Below, piece by piece: positions 48,402 through 58,584 of a DNA stretch of 64,000 bases. A program made the translations under genes and the position numbers. The notes beneath the pieces were generated by a model, which was not told the origin of the DNA, did no database searches, and saw only the letters and a list, made by a program, of their open reading frames with translations. Position 1 is the first letter of the stretch; every line of letters begins with the position of its first letter. The DNA comes from Oscheius onirici (taxonomy: Eukaryota; Nematoda; Chromadorea; Rhabditida; Rhabditidae): the NCBI GenBank assembly GCA_932521025.1, contig OW051471.1, positions 7,440,001 through 7,504,000 on the forward strand, written 5' to 3'.

Positions 48402-48906
48402 GACTTTAACATCGCGAAACCGCAAACGGTGACTTTAGCCCCGCGGGGCTAAAGTCACCATCGCTAGGAATGAAAGCATCAGTTCAACTGAGAATGCACA
48501 GCGAGAGTGATAACCCTTTTTTTAAGGCTTAGGCTATCCCTAGAAGCAAACTGATTGCCAGGAAGTTTTGACATCTCACAGACCCAACTGAAAGCCCACA
48601 GCTAGAGTAATACCCCTTGTTAAATGCTTAGGCTATCACTAAAAGCATACTGATGATATTTTTTTTATCCTGAATATTGTTATAAAAACGGAGAATATAG
48701 CTGTTTTGAACTCCATGAATACGTCCGTGAACACGAGAAAGTCTCGACATGTTATAATTTGTCCATATAACGCTAATTGGATGAAATACAGGATATCTGG
48801 GTGGCAAAGCGGCATTGGGGTGAAGAAAGCTGACGTTAGCTTCACAATGGTGACTTTAGCCCCGCGGGGCTAAAGTCACCGTTTCCGGTTTTGCTGGGCT
48901 AAAGTC
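48402..48906. mobile_element. Non-autonomous DNA transposon (MITE) with palindromic terminal repeats
   Basis: A 505-bp element bounded by 60-bp terminal inverted repeats, 48402-48461 and 48847-48906. The outer 26 bp of the two ends match at 20 positions (both start GACTTTA) and the inner part is identical. Each end contains a perfect 32-bp palindrome (48428-48459 and 48849-48880) built from GGTGACTTTAGCCCCG and its complement, so the outer GACTTTA motif also recurs inside. No transposase is coded. Inside, two imperfect copies of a segment of about 72 bp start exactly 100 bp apart (48486 and 48586). No clear target-site duplication; the left flank is the G run. The terminal motif does not let me name a superfamily. 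Confidence 0.75.
48486..48657. repeat. Internal tandem duplication within the MITE
   Basis: AACTGAGAATGCACAGCGAG at 48486 pairs with AACTGAAAGCCCACAGCTAG at 48586; both go on through GCTTAGGCTATC.CTA and end near CTGATTG/CTGATGA. The unit is 100 bp with about 72 bp alignable. Confidence 0.6.
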
Positions 48907-49352
48907 AACTACCCATCTTCGCCTACAATTCAAGACTCCCTGACCGAAATTAATTCGCCTATTTCAGTCTGGAAAATAGATTAATGTGCCATTTTAACTG
49001 CTTATAAAAGAACTTCACGGGTCATAACTTTGTGCTCGATTCCCATGTTCTCCTGATCTCACAGCCTAGAATGTGTTCGACATACAATGAAAATGGGCGG
49101 ATTTTCCCATCGGTTCATTGGACAGGATGTACTTTTGTTAAGTATTTATTCTCTGCTTGGTAGCTGGCGGAGAGAAGCCTATACGATCAACTTCATAAAA
49201 ACCGAGCGATGCTCTTCCAAACAACTTTTTAGAAAGAACTCGTAACCATTTCTGACAACTCGTGAATCAGGCATCACGTTTCGTATCTTGTCCAGTTCTC
49301 AAACCTTTATAGAACTTGTTATTCATACGTTTTCTCACTTTCAGACCTAAAG

Positions 49353-50692
49353 ATGAACGAAACTCAATACGCCGCTATACTTCTTTTTCTGGTAAGTTCT
49401 TCTTCAAAACCCCCCTAAAATGTCCATCACCAGGTCGCTGCAGTGGGAATGTCCTGCAACTGGCTCATCGTTCTCTTCATCTTTCGGATAAAAACTCTCA
49501 AGAACTCTTTCGGTCGTCTTCTAGCATCCCAGATTCTCGGAGAAGCAGTCCTCTGCACTCTGTTCGCTCTCTTCGTTGCTCCCACCATGTTCTTGTAATT
49601 CGCTCTTATTTCCTTGAGAAAGTCGGTTTAGCCATCTCGACAATCTGATTCCGGCCTCTAAAATTGTTGGTCATATTCTTCTGATCTGCTACGACATTTG
49701 CATCTACTGTCATCTGATGATCTCTCTGAACCGTCTGATTGCCATCGCTGTGCCTCTTCGTCTGAACGTACTCTTTAGGTGAGGTCTAATTGGACTCACA
49801 AAAACAATCAACTGACATTTAGTACCAAAAATGTAATCGCGATCGTCATTCTCTGCTACGGTGGTGCAATTCTGCCGACCTTTTACTACTATGTTATTGG
49901 TAAGCAGGGAAAAGATTAGCTATGCTCATTGCAGACGAAGCACAAAGATATTTGATCAAATAGATATTTGACCAAAGCATGGGAGATAGCTTTCTCTAGA
50001 GATAGATCAAGTCAGAGTCATTCTCTTTTTCAGCCGACTGCCGCATCTACTTTCTCATCGACGACTGGCACTTTACTTTCACTGAAACAGCCGACTGTGG
50101 GGTTATTGTCTGGTATGCCGACTTCTGGAAGTACAACATCATTGTTGTCATCATCGTTCTTGTGGATCTTCTGGCTCTCACTCGTGTTCACTCGTTCAAC
50201 AAAACGGTAAGGTCATTTTTCCATATCTCGTAACAAAATGACAGATGACGCATATGAACAGTCGCGATCAACATCGTCGTCGGATGGAGTTGAACTTTTT
50301 AAAACAGGTAAAATATTCCGGAATGTGTGGAATAAACTCTCACAATCAGACTTGTCTTCAAGCGGTAGTCTTTGTCATGGAACTGATCACATACTTCATT
50401 CTTCCACGTTTCTTTACAGACCGATGGACCATCTTTGTTCTCACAACACTTTCTTGGGCTGCCGTTCATACTACTGACGGGTAAGATTGTGAAATAGAGA
50501 TAAACTGGTTCAGAATAATCACAATCTCATACAATGATGAACTACAAAAGTTAATTGGTCGTGCTATGCATCTTCTGGGTAAATACACTTTTGCCTTGAA
50601 TTCTGAACATTTCAGGAGAATACTCGAACACAGTCGTCCCTACTGTCTCTCACTCTCAGCAGACCAAGTACAATCAACAAGCTCGATATTGA
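49353..50692 (+). CDS. 7TM chemoreceptor, srx family
   Basis: Predicted chemosensory GPCR. ATG follows TTTCAG|ACCTAAAG. TM1 VGMSCNWLIVLFIF, then SFGRLLASQILGEAVLC (the srx SFGxL.ASQ motif), TM3 HLMISLNRLIAIAVPLRLN, a loop CRIYFLIDDWHF with a second Cys in ADCG, TM5 YNIIVVIIVLVDLLAL, then the srx-diagnostic RRRMELNFLKQTCLQAVVF entering TM6 and ELITYFILPRF, and TM7 LSWAAVHTTDGIITI. The tail ends QQTKYNQQARY. Eight or so introns, 33-135 bp, all GT-AG. AATAAA is at about 50706. The frame is intact. It sits alone, 450 bp after the MITE. Confidence 0.82.
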
Positions 50693-51006
50693 AAAAAGTT
50701 TAATCTAATAAATTCGATCTTTAGATAAATAGATAGATAGATATACTCATTTGTCGTATGGGACAAAGGACGATTTTACTATGGCGAAATTCGGTCTAAA
50801 ACACAGATGCACTCAAACCTCCCAAGCCCCCAAGCAACCAATGGTGCGTTATATGGCACAAAACTTGTTTGAGACCGGCCTTAAACCCAGAAATAGTGGC
50901 AGAGGTTATGGTCACATTAACCACGGGCGGCAACGCTCAATCCCATCTATGTGTTTTTTGCCAAATTTGAAATGCCTATAATAAAAAGACCACGACCATG
51001 AATGAC
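50693..51006. other. Intergenic with short GATA microsatellite
   Basis: A short (GATA)n tract at about 50724-50741 follows the srx polyadenylation signal. Nothing else seen. Confidence 0.5.
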
Positions 51007-51136
51007 CTCGATTGGACATCGTGGATCGAGATCCCGAATAAGGGATCTCGCCTGGACATCGTGGATCGAGATCTCAAGTGAGGAATCTCGATTGGACATC
51101 GTGGATCGAGATCCCGAATGAGGGATCTCGATCTGG
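51007..51136. repeat. 40-bp minisatellite, 3.25 copies
   Basis: Three head-to-tail units of exactly 40 bp (starting 51007, 51047, 51087), each with the core TGGACATCGTGGATCGAGAT, followed by a 10-base partial unit. Units 1 and 3 differ at one position (AATAAGG against AATGAGG); unit 2 is more diverged. Each unit also holds the ATCTCGA/TCGAGAT inverted pair, so hairpins are possible. Confidence 0.85.
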
Positions 51137-51662
51137 AAATTTGTACAGTATGGAGACTGAGGAACAAAGGGACAGAGGAACGGACAGTCAGAGCGTCAGA
51201 GGCTGGGAGAGTGAGGGAGTCAGGTAGTGAGAGATACAGATAGTCGGCGAGTCAGGGACTGACAAACTGATAAACTGGAGAGATTCGCCTCTCCTCCCTC
51301 TGTGTTTTGTCATACTGTGGCGGAACTGTAGAAATTTTCGACAATTTGTTGTCATCAGCTACTGTAGGAGTTTTGCCATCAGTTGTCCTAGAAACACTGC
51401 TGTTAGACTGTATCTTCTACTTGGAGTCAGCCTTGGGAATGCACATTGACGAATCGATTGTTACTGTAGTTCTGACGGATTTTTCTAGTCTATTCTTTAT
51501 TGAAAAACGTCGCTAAAATATTGCATCTTTTCCAAGGAAATTGTGCAAATGGCGTTCTTCCCAAATTTAGTCCTTTCAATGAGTTATTCCAACTTGTTTT
51601 ACACCTTGGAGCCGGCGACGTCGTCTAATAGTTGTTCCTGTAAAAAAATCCGATTTTTCTAG
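51137..51662. other. Intergenic, degenerate purine-rich repeats then unique sequence
   Basis: 51170-51280 shows irregular GAGTCAG/GGGAGT/GACTG motifs, perhaps a worn simple repeat. No gene recognised beyond it. Confidence 0.4.
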
Positions 51663-52318
51663 TCAAAGATAGAGTAAGATGCAGCCTAGAAGATAACTTC
51701 CGGAGAGCAGACTCTGAAAACTAGGAGAGAAGCGAAACTTTTGACCAAGACTCGGAAGTTTGATGTAAAGAGAGCTAGAGAGTAAAGCAATGTTCACCCA
51801 GAAGGCTTTCTCTGTTCTAACGTCTCTAAGGGTGGAAATTTCTGAAACTGTCTTGTAAGAAAACGTGTTTTCAAATGTGTTTATTAGGGTATTATCAGCA
51901 CTACCATTCGAGCTTCTCATATGTGAGTTTGATGTTAGGAAGGTTTTTTGGATGATTATGTTGTACTCCTGGCACTCTCCCGGAAGGACGTAGAACGGCT
52001 CGATACTCAAAGTCCTCGACCGCTTGCCGTTCGTGACACTGCTGATGAAGACGATGTTCGATGTATTGCTACGGATCGAAACCACTTTGGCCGCACGAAA
52101 TCATCTTTTCGTTCTGACCTCAATGAGACTCATGACTCTGGTCAAATTGGACTGCCGGCCCAGCAATGTAGCGTTGGTTGCCGTCAACAGTCGATTCTCG
52201 TCGGCCTTCTGATCGAGCTCGTTCACAGCCGCGTCGTAGTTCTCCAGAAGCTCCTCAGTTTCATGGACAGAGATCCTCCTGGCTTCGGCAAATTCTTTGC
52301 GGGCATTCTGAAAATGCG
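51663..52318 (-). pseudogene. Partial coding sequence with a coiled coil, 5' part missing
   Basis: A minus-strand exon (about 52134-52318) begins after CATTTTCAG and reads NARKEFAEARRISVHETEEL then a heptad-like stretch with VNELDQKADENRL up to SNLTRVMSLIE, at a plausible donor. Codon use and heptad pattern look like real coding sequence. The downstream part continues in a 140-codon frame (51663-52085) with SIEPFYVLPGECQEYNII and FENTFSYKTVSEIS, ending in a hydrophobic tail (LLSGSYLLGCILLYL). Upstream, no matching exon or start is found before the MITE and tRNA-like sequence at 52450-52993. It may be a truncated duplicate, or a gene whose start I cannot place. Family not recognised. Confidence 0.4.
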
Positions 52319-52449
52319 CATTAAAACCATCCAGCTATTTGTAAGGTCACTATAGTAAATAAGTCTCATTTCCCTCCACTTCCCATTCGCTCTTTTACTG
52401 AGTAACGCCTGGCGTGTCACGTAGGGGTTCGATGAAAGAGCCCCGCCGT

Positions 52450-52993
52450 GGGCCGATATAGTCTATTTCCAACGAATAGGGACACCAAATCAATTCTTTA
52501 AAGGATTTCGAAAACGAAATTGAAAGGTCCCGTCACGATCGCGAGCCGTCACCAGGCGGATCTCGTTGTATTTAATTAAAAGCTGGCTTTTTTCATGGTT
52601 TACCGACATTTTTCGATGTTTTCGACCTTATTTTCACCCTCTACGTGAAAAAATACCTATATGACAACAAAACTGATAAGAAATAGCCAGTTTTTGGAAA
52701 AATATGGCCATTTTAGCGATAAAATAGCATTTCTAGGCCAAATCGGCAAAAACGTGATGTTTTTAGGTGTTTTTCAGGACAATTAGGGTTTAATATGCGC
52801 AGAATTCGATTAGAACAAAAGAAACATAAAAAAAGCCAATAAAAAATACCAAAATCATGTAACTTTGTGTTCGCGCGCACCGAAATTTAAATTTCTTCTG
52901 GTGTCCCTATTCGTTGGAAATAGACTATTGCTCAGTGGTAGAGCAGTTGAGTTGCAATGAGACAGGTCCCGGGTTCGAGTCCCGGTTGGTCCA
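52450..52993 (+). pseudogene. tRNA-like gene split by a MITE
   Basis: The 5' piece GGGCCGAT (52450-52457) and the 3' piece from 52929 join into a cloverleaf: acceptor GGGCCGA with TTGGTCC plus A73 (seven pairs, two G-U), D-arm GCTC/GAGC around AGTGGTA, and a perfect T-arm CCGGG/CCCGG around TTCGAGT. A and B boxes of a Pol III promoter are present (TTGCTCAGTGG and GGTTCGAGTCC). A TTTTTT terminator lies at 52998-53003. The anticodon stem, however, pairs badly, and the arm is one base too long; the loop could be read as GCA (Cys) or TGC (Ala). A 471-bp element separates position 8 from position 9. The gene is thus a broken tRNA or tRNA-like remnant. Confidence 0.6.
52458..52928. mobile_element. 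MITE with 29-bp perfect terminal inverted repeats
   Basis: The ends 52458-52486 and 52900-52928 are perfect inverted copies, containing GTCTATTTCCAACGAATAGG and its complement. The 471-bp interior is AT-rich with no coding sequence; it has several near-repeats of GGCCA/TGGCC and TTTTTCG motifs. Both insertion edges have TA-rich bases (GATATAG and CTATTG), so a TA target is possible but not proven. It sits inside the tRNA-like sequence. It is unrelated in sequence to the MITE at 48.4 kb. Confidence 0.8.
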
Positions 52994-53003
52994 ATGGTTT
53001 TTT

Positions 53004-53351
53004 CCTTTACCTCTGTGTCGAGTACGTTATAACTGTTTTCAGAAACGTTTTGTTGAAGTTTGAGGTGATTGTAGACACTGGCTTGAAAAAACACACCGAC
53101 AAAGGGTGGAAAACGCGGTTCAATTATAGAACTGCCTTGCAATGGAACCGATAGTGGTCCTGGCATTCTGACATTATCTGAACAGGAGTCGTGGCTACCA
53201 TTTTTTAGTGTAGTAAGTGAGTTAACATTACAGACATTGGGCAAGAGTATTGAAATATCTATATGTTCTTCTTTTCTTCTCAAACACAATTGAGGAAACG
53301 TATGAGCCAAATTAGGAAATCGGATGGAACTCTAACGACATCGCAGGCTTA
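53004..53351. other. Intergenic between tRNA-like and SINE
   Basis: No gene seen; overlapping frames in both directions without motifs. Confidence 0.4.
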
Positions 53352-53363
53352 GCTGAAGGATGT

Positions 53364-53605
53364 TAAAAAACTGTTTATTCGGTATTCAAGGTAGTTCACC
53401 TGACCGAGATCACATCCGAAGGGGAGGGTTCTTGGAGTGATGCTGAGCGCGTTGAATGATCAGGGTTGCTCAAGCTACGGGATCCGCTGGACAGGCTAGG
53501 CTGGCGAGAGATGCCAGGGTAGACCACCTTCGTGTGCTACCACCCGGGATTGAACTTGCGATCGCTTTCTTCATAGACTGTCATCCTATCCACTTGACTA
53601 TCCGG
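53364..53605 (-). mobile_element. tRNA-derived SINE with target-site duplications
   Basis: A 242-bp element flanked by 12-bp direct repeats GCTGAAGGATGT at 53352-53363 and 53606-53617. Read on the minus strand it starts CCGGATAGTCAAGTGGATAGG, a tRNA-like A box (TAGTCAAGTGG), with a B box AGTTCAATCCC about 35 bases on and CCCGGGTGG after it. The T-arm and acceptor do not pair as in a real tRNA, as is normal for SINE heads. A body of about 150 bp with no coding content follows and ends AATAAACAGTTTTTTAA before the second repeat. Confidence 0.7.
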
Positions 53606-53617
53606 GCTGAAGGATGT

Positions 53618-54581
53618 AATACAACTATTCTAATACAACTACCCCAGTCAACCGATCCCTTCTGCTCCCTTTCCCAGTCAACCGGTCAACCAGACTAACA
53701 AACAAACAAACAAATAAACAGAGTCAGCCACAGACACCATTGCACTTTAATGCTCTCAAAAACTATCTTATTGCTACATCATCTTAGATGTATCTCGTCA
53801 ACACATGTCAAGGCAGAATTGCTCTGATGAAGCAGAACATGTGTGGAAATTGAGGCTGTTGGAACGTCCTGAGCAAAAATATACCCTGAAATTCAAAAAA
53901 AAAATGAACAACTTGGACAAATGCTTACCTAATAAAGGCAGAAACACGAAGACCCGAGTCATGTTGATCAGAAGATTGAAGCTGATAAGATAAAGCGATT
54001 TGTTGTGGAGACAGAAAGAGAAGAGGGAGTTAGCTGATCGAGCGGCGAAAAATTAATGGGGCAGAGGAACTTGTTTGTTTCTTGTTGAGAAGGACACATA
54101 TTTCTAGTGAGTTCTTTTGAACCGGAGACAAATTTCTCGTTACTGAAAGCAGACTTCGATTTGCGAAAGGACAGCAGGTGATATGAAGTTTACTTTTGTC
54201 TAGCCATGATGAACAAAAAGAAGTCAGATTCTACTGTTCGTTGTTCGAAAAAATGGTTGTCCCTCTTATCAAATTCCCATTACAGAATTATTAAGCAATA
54301 TCGGCGGCTTCCTGAACTCTGGATTGTTTTCTGGATTGTCGTAAGAGATCAGTTGAGAACAACTAAGAAGTACCAGATCCAATCTGAGGAGAAGTCGTTT
54401 TTCCAGCAGGATTATGCTTTCTCTGAGTGGTCTTTCGCCCAGAATGTTTGTGAAATACGTAATGTTTCTGGCGTCCAAAAGGTGACACGTCTTGTCGAAA
54501 CGAGACACAACACGGCGTCTTATATAAGCTGTACAGGTCGTTGTTCTGACCATATTCTCTCCCATTCCGGCCCTGTTTAGA
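53618..54581. other. Intergenic with (ACAA)n tract and promoter of TTL gene
   Basis: A CAAACAAA-type tract is at 53697-53715, followed by the 20-base block shared with 13776. Frames at 54206-54580 overlap on both strands and are not supported. The TATA box of the next gene is listed separately. Confidence 0.4.
54521..54528 (+). promoter_or_regulatory. TATA box of second transthyretin-like gene
   Basis: TATATAAG, 61 bp upstream of the ATG at 54582. Confidence 0.55.
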
Positions 54582-55015
54582 ATGAAGTTTTTGGCAGCTC
54601 TCATTTTCCTGTTGGCCTGTATTGAAGCTAAGGATCAACGCGTCCAAATTATGGGAACAACATGGTGTCACAAAGAGAAGATGGGCAACGTCACCGTAGA
54701 AATCTGGGACAGAAACTTCTGTAGGTCTCACAATCAGTCTTCTTAATTATTTTTACAGTGATGCTCGATGACCTCGTTGCATCTACTTCAACTCGTGCCG
54801 ATGGAAAATTCGACTTCCGAGGCAACGTGGACGACACATTCGAAATGAAGCCTTACCTCCGATTCCTTCACACTTGCCGAGTCGAAAAGCCAGGATGCAT
54901 CAGAACGACCGAGTACGAGATCCCTGCCGAATTCATCAACTCGAAGGAAAAGTACAACATGGAAATTATTAGTCTGGATATTTTCAGCACCGAAGATTTT
55001 GTAACGTGCGAATAA
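54582..55015 (+). CDS. Transthyretin-like (TTL) family secreted protein
   Basis: Second TTL member, in two exons with one 37-bp intron. The ATG lies one base after CTGTTTAG. Signal peptide MKFLAALIFLLACIEA. The mature part reads RVQIMGTTWCHKEKMGNVTV, DRNFLMLDDLVASTSTRADGK, FDFRGNVDDTFEMKPYLRFL and HTCRVEKPGCIRTTEYEIP, matching the TTL layout (G-x-x-x-C near the start, the TxxDGKFxxxG turn, and P-Y-L-x-F-x-H-x-C). It ends DIFSTEDFVTCE, adding a C-terminal Cys. About 130 residues, normal for the family. Secreted; function unknown. Confidence 0.82.
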
Positions 55016-56576
55016 ACAAATTTTCTTTCTTCAAACTTTAAAAAAAACAGATAGTATTTTCAGAGCTTTCCTTTCCAAGATCCACTGACGACATGATACG
55101 AACAGAATAAAGAGGGAAGAGACTCACAAAGCAGCTGCTAATTTCCGCCTTTCTACTCTCGTTCTCAGGTTCATTTGCACCATTTCACAGATCTGAAGAT
55201 TGCTCTTGTAATCAGCAGCTGTGTACTGTTCGTTCCTTGTCTCCCGGTTTTTAGCTCTACAATTTCCTGTTAGGAAGTTTACGCAATCTCTGTCAGAAAT
55301 CCAAAGATCGCAACTGTCATTCGACGTCGCTTATTGTTAGGCTACATTTCTGGTCTATTTGATGGCAGAACTGTTATTTGAAAAGACGTGCCTCATTGGC
55401 TATATTCATAGCAGCGGATTACATGCAATAGTGACATTATCCATGTGAATAGATGTCTAGTGTTTTGCCAGTGATCCCCCTTTCACCCCAACTTTTTTAG
55501 TTTGAAAACAATCTGTATCTTCCGCTGTACAGACTACCCCGCAGTTAGTGTGATGCACACGTTTGCAGAACAGAAATTATGCTCAAAAGTTATGCGCATT
55601 TCGCTGAAGTCAAATTGTAGTGTATGCAGCAATAACATTCCTGGTGACACATTCGCTCTCAGCGTACGTCAAATTTCATGTTTTATGTTATCGAAAGATC
55701 CACTAGAAAATCTTTTCAAAATTCAGCACATAGGGAACAAAAGCTATACGAAGCAACTGTCCAGTTGTTTGTCAGTAGATTCCCGGAACTATGACTTTTA
55801 TCTTGTTTCGTGATTGAATTGATTGAGTATCTAATTGTTTGGTTATTCTGTCTCGATGAGGCAGTTTTTGAGCTCGGAGAATATGCCTCCAAAGATCTAG
55901 TCATAATTAGACTACATCTCTGCTATTAATAACCGACTCGTCTGATTGTTTACGGATAATCTGCACCGGTAATCACACGTCTGAAATGGGAAGAAACAGA
56001 ACGAATCCGTTATTGCTCCATGCCAGGATTGAAATAACTCAGACTCAGTCTAATTTCCAATATTAAAAACTCTCCAAAGGAATGATTTGTGCCAGCCACC
56101 TGCCTTTAATTTAATACGCGTTGTGATAACTGCTGTTCTGCCCGTTTGTCAATATTTCTTTTAATCGAGTTTTCAAGAAGTTTGCTCAAAAAATAAATAT
56201 GGTTGCAATCGACTTGTCAACGTTATATACTCACTTCCGCCGCAGTCATCCCGCCCCTCTAGTTGTCATACGTATCTTTCCGCTTCACCCACTCTGTAGT
56301 TTTTCCACGCCCTTGTTTCCGAATTTTACTACTTCGACCGTATGGTTTTGTGCGTGAGGAAGTATTGGTGTTATAGATCATCTCCGAGATCTTACGCGCA
56401 CCATAGACAAAAGTAGCTATGACTTTTGCTCCAAGGGCGACATTAACTCCTCTTGCTTTAATTTGTTACTCTGTCCCTTGCCTTTACTCCGACAAGTTAC
56501 TTTTTTATAGAAAATTTCTCGGAGTACTGTTATGATAGGAATTTATCGAATGTTTCACAACTTTCCTTTATTCAAC
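55016..56576. other. Intergenic, no gene recognised
   Basis: About 1.5 kb. A 103-codon plus frame (55502-55813) has no motif. Upstream region of the divergent G-alpha gene. Confidence 0.4.
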
Positions 56577-58584
56577 ATGTGCAAAAGAGATCCGGGAACT
56601 TCGACTGAAAGGTTATCATTTCAACATGAATTTGTTCTCAGTCTTTTTTTCAGATCCGAAGCTATTTCTGTGAAGATTGACAGAGAACTGATGAGGGAGA
56701 AGGTCAAACAGAACCGAACCTTCAAAATTTTGTTGCTCGGTGGAGCTGCTAGTGGAAAGTCGACGATTTTCAAACAGATGAAGTAAGTTTTTTTCATTCA
56801 TTTCTGTGTTAAATGACTGCAAACATTATTTCTGTTCTCAAAGACTGATTCAATAACCAAGCAGTAATGGGAGAAAGGCTACAGCTGGATTTGAACTTCG
56901 ACTTTGAGTCTTCCAAAGAACAGTTCTAAACAGGTAAACTTCAGTCGTGTACACTATTGTAGCTTGCTTCGTTATTTGAAAGAAAAGGTCATATGCCACA
57001 AAACGAGCAAGTAACTACAAAGTTGGAAAAGTGTCTAGTCCAATGATTAAACTGAACTTATTTTGTAGGATACCTTACATAATGTGACAATGAGCCTTTG
57101 GTAGTTGATCTGGTCCTGCTCTTTCAAACGACAACTTGCAGACGTGATCTGAGATCGTCGGCGTTTGAATGTTTCTTACTAGTCATACGTGGAATAACTA
57201 ACTACATTTGTGTTTTGTTGTAAAGACAAAACCGTTACCAGAGTAACTGATTATTAACACGTTTTGAGTAACTGCTCAAAGAAGTTCCGTGAATAGTTCC
57301 AACTTCGTCGATACGTCAGCCAAAAAACTTGTTGTTTACGTGCGACAGAGTTATTTTCGGAGAAAATTTTAATCTTTCAGAATATTGCATCTGAACGGGT
57401 TTTCGGAGATGGACTGGCAGCACATTCGGTATGTGGTTCAGCGGAATCTGTTCGACTCCCTGAAAGAAGTCATTGAGCTGGCTTCGGTGATACATGGGGT
57501 TCAGTTTTTGGATGGTCGAGAAGCAGTCGGTTCATTGAAAACACATCAATAATACAGCTTTAGCAATATTACGAAGACTTTCTCGTATTCCACAAACAGA
57601 GTTTCGAACTCATGATGAACGTGAACGAAGATATCGATGTTGCTATCAAGACCTTATGCAAGTCACAGGCAGTTTCGGACATTCTGCAACGGAAAAACTC
57701 AATTGTTATGATGGACAGTGCACCCTAGTAAGTAACTGTCTCGACCTAGTTTTAAAAAAAGAAATTTCAGTTTTCTCGGTAGTGTTGAGCGTATCCTTAG
57801 TCCGGACTACAAACCGACCATAGAAGACGCTTTGAGGACACGAGCTCCAACTACGGGAATAGCGGAGATCGAATTCGAATATAAAGATAGGATAATGAAG
57901 TTAGTTTTCTACCTCTCTTTAACACTGGCTTCAGATTGACCGATGTTGGTGGACAGACGACGGAACAGAGAAAATGGATACGGTGCTTCCAGAGCAATGT
58001 CTCAGCTGTCTTGTTCATTCTAGACCTGTCCGCTTACAACATACCGTATGTCTCATATTTGAACTTTAAAGAGAGTTTTAGAATGAAAGAAAACGAGATG
58101 AGAAGACACGGAGACAATGGAGTAAGTCTAAAACCCCTACCAACAGATAACTAAAGATTTCACAGGATGGACTGAAAAACGGCATGTATCTGTTCAAGAC
58201 AGTCGTGGAAAGAATGTCTTTCGTTCCACCGACTGCCCAACAGCAAAACCCTCCTGTGCAAACGTCTTTTATCGTCTTCATGAATAAGAACGACATTTTC
58301 AAAGAAAAACTTGGGTCAGGCATCCCACTGACTGAATGCTTCTCAAAATATTCAGGTAAAGAGATTTCATATTGAGACAAAATAGTTTAGGCGAAAGCTA
58401 TGAGGAAGCCATCAAGTTCCTTACCAGTTATATCAACTCTTTGGTCAAGAAACAACTCAAGTCTGAGAATAGGATGTTTACTCATGTGACCACAGCGACA
58501 GACACGGAGAATATACGCGTGGTTTTTGAAGATTGTACAGAGGCTGTTTTGAGAGCAAATCTAGCCAATGCTGGGTACACGTGA
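56577..58584 (+). CDS. Divergent heterotrimeric G protein alpha subunit
   Basis: Nematode-specific type of G-alpha, likely to act in sensory neurons. I start at [11 protein letters not shown] (Cys2 for palmitate, no Gly2 so no myristate); an in-frame ATG 15 codons upstream exists. Motifs: P-loop GGAASGKST where canonical subunits have [21 protein letters not shown] for switch I with the Arg, [16 protein letters not shown] for switch II with the catalytic Gln, [12 protein letters not shown] for guanine binding, and [13 protein letters not shown] where TCAT is usual. The C-terminus LANAGYT lacks a Cys at -4, so it is not a pertussis-toxin substrate. About nine exons; the intron after FKQMK is about 590 bp, others 36-46 bp. 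All junctions keep frame. Confidence 0.82.

Noticed and set aside
48388-48402. 15-G homopolymer as a possible G-quadruplex or regulatory site
   Set aside because: A single G run at a transposon edge is more simply a replication or assembly artefact; no further G tracts lie near enough to support a designed structure.
50724-50741. GATA tract as a transcription-factor cluster
   Set aside because: Only a handful of units directly after a polyadenylation signal; a simple microsatellite is the better reading.
51007-51136. CRISPR-like array
   Set aside because: Units are contiguous with no unique spacers, and the genome is eukaryotic.
52855-53310. 151-codon minus frame across the tRNA-like sequence
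   Set aside because: It runs through the MITE end and the tRNA-like gene and has no protein motif.
54206-54580. 124-codon plus frame before the TTL gene
   Set aside because: It contains the TATA box of that gene and overlaps two equally long minus frames.
55502-55813. 103-codon plus frame with several cysteines
   Set aside because: No signal peptide, no splice neighbours, no recognisable spacing.
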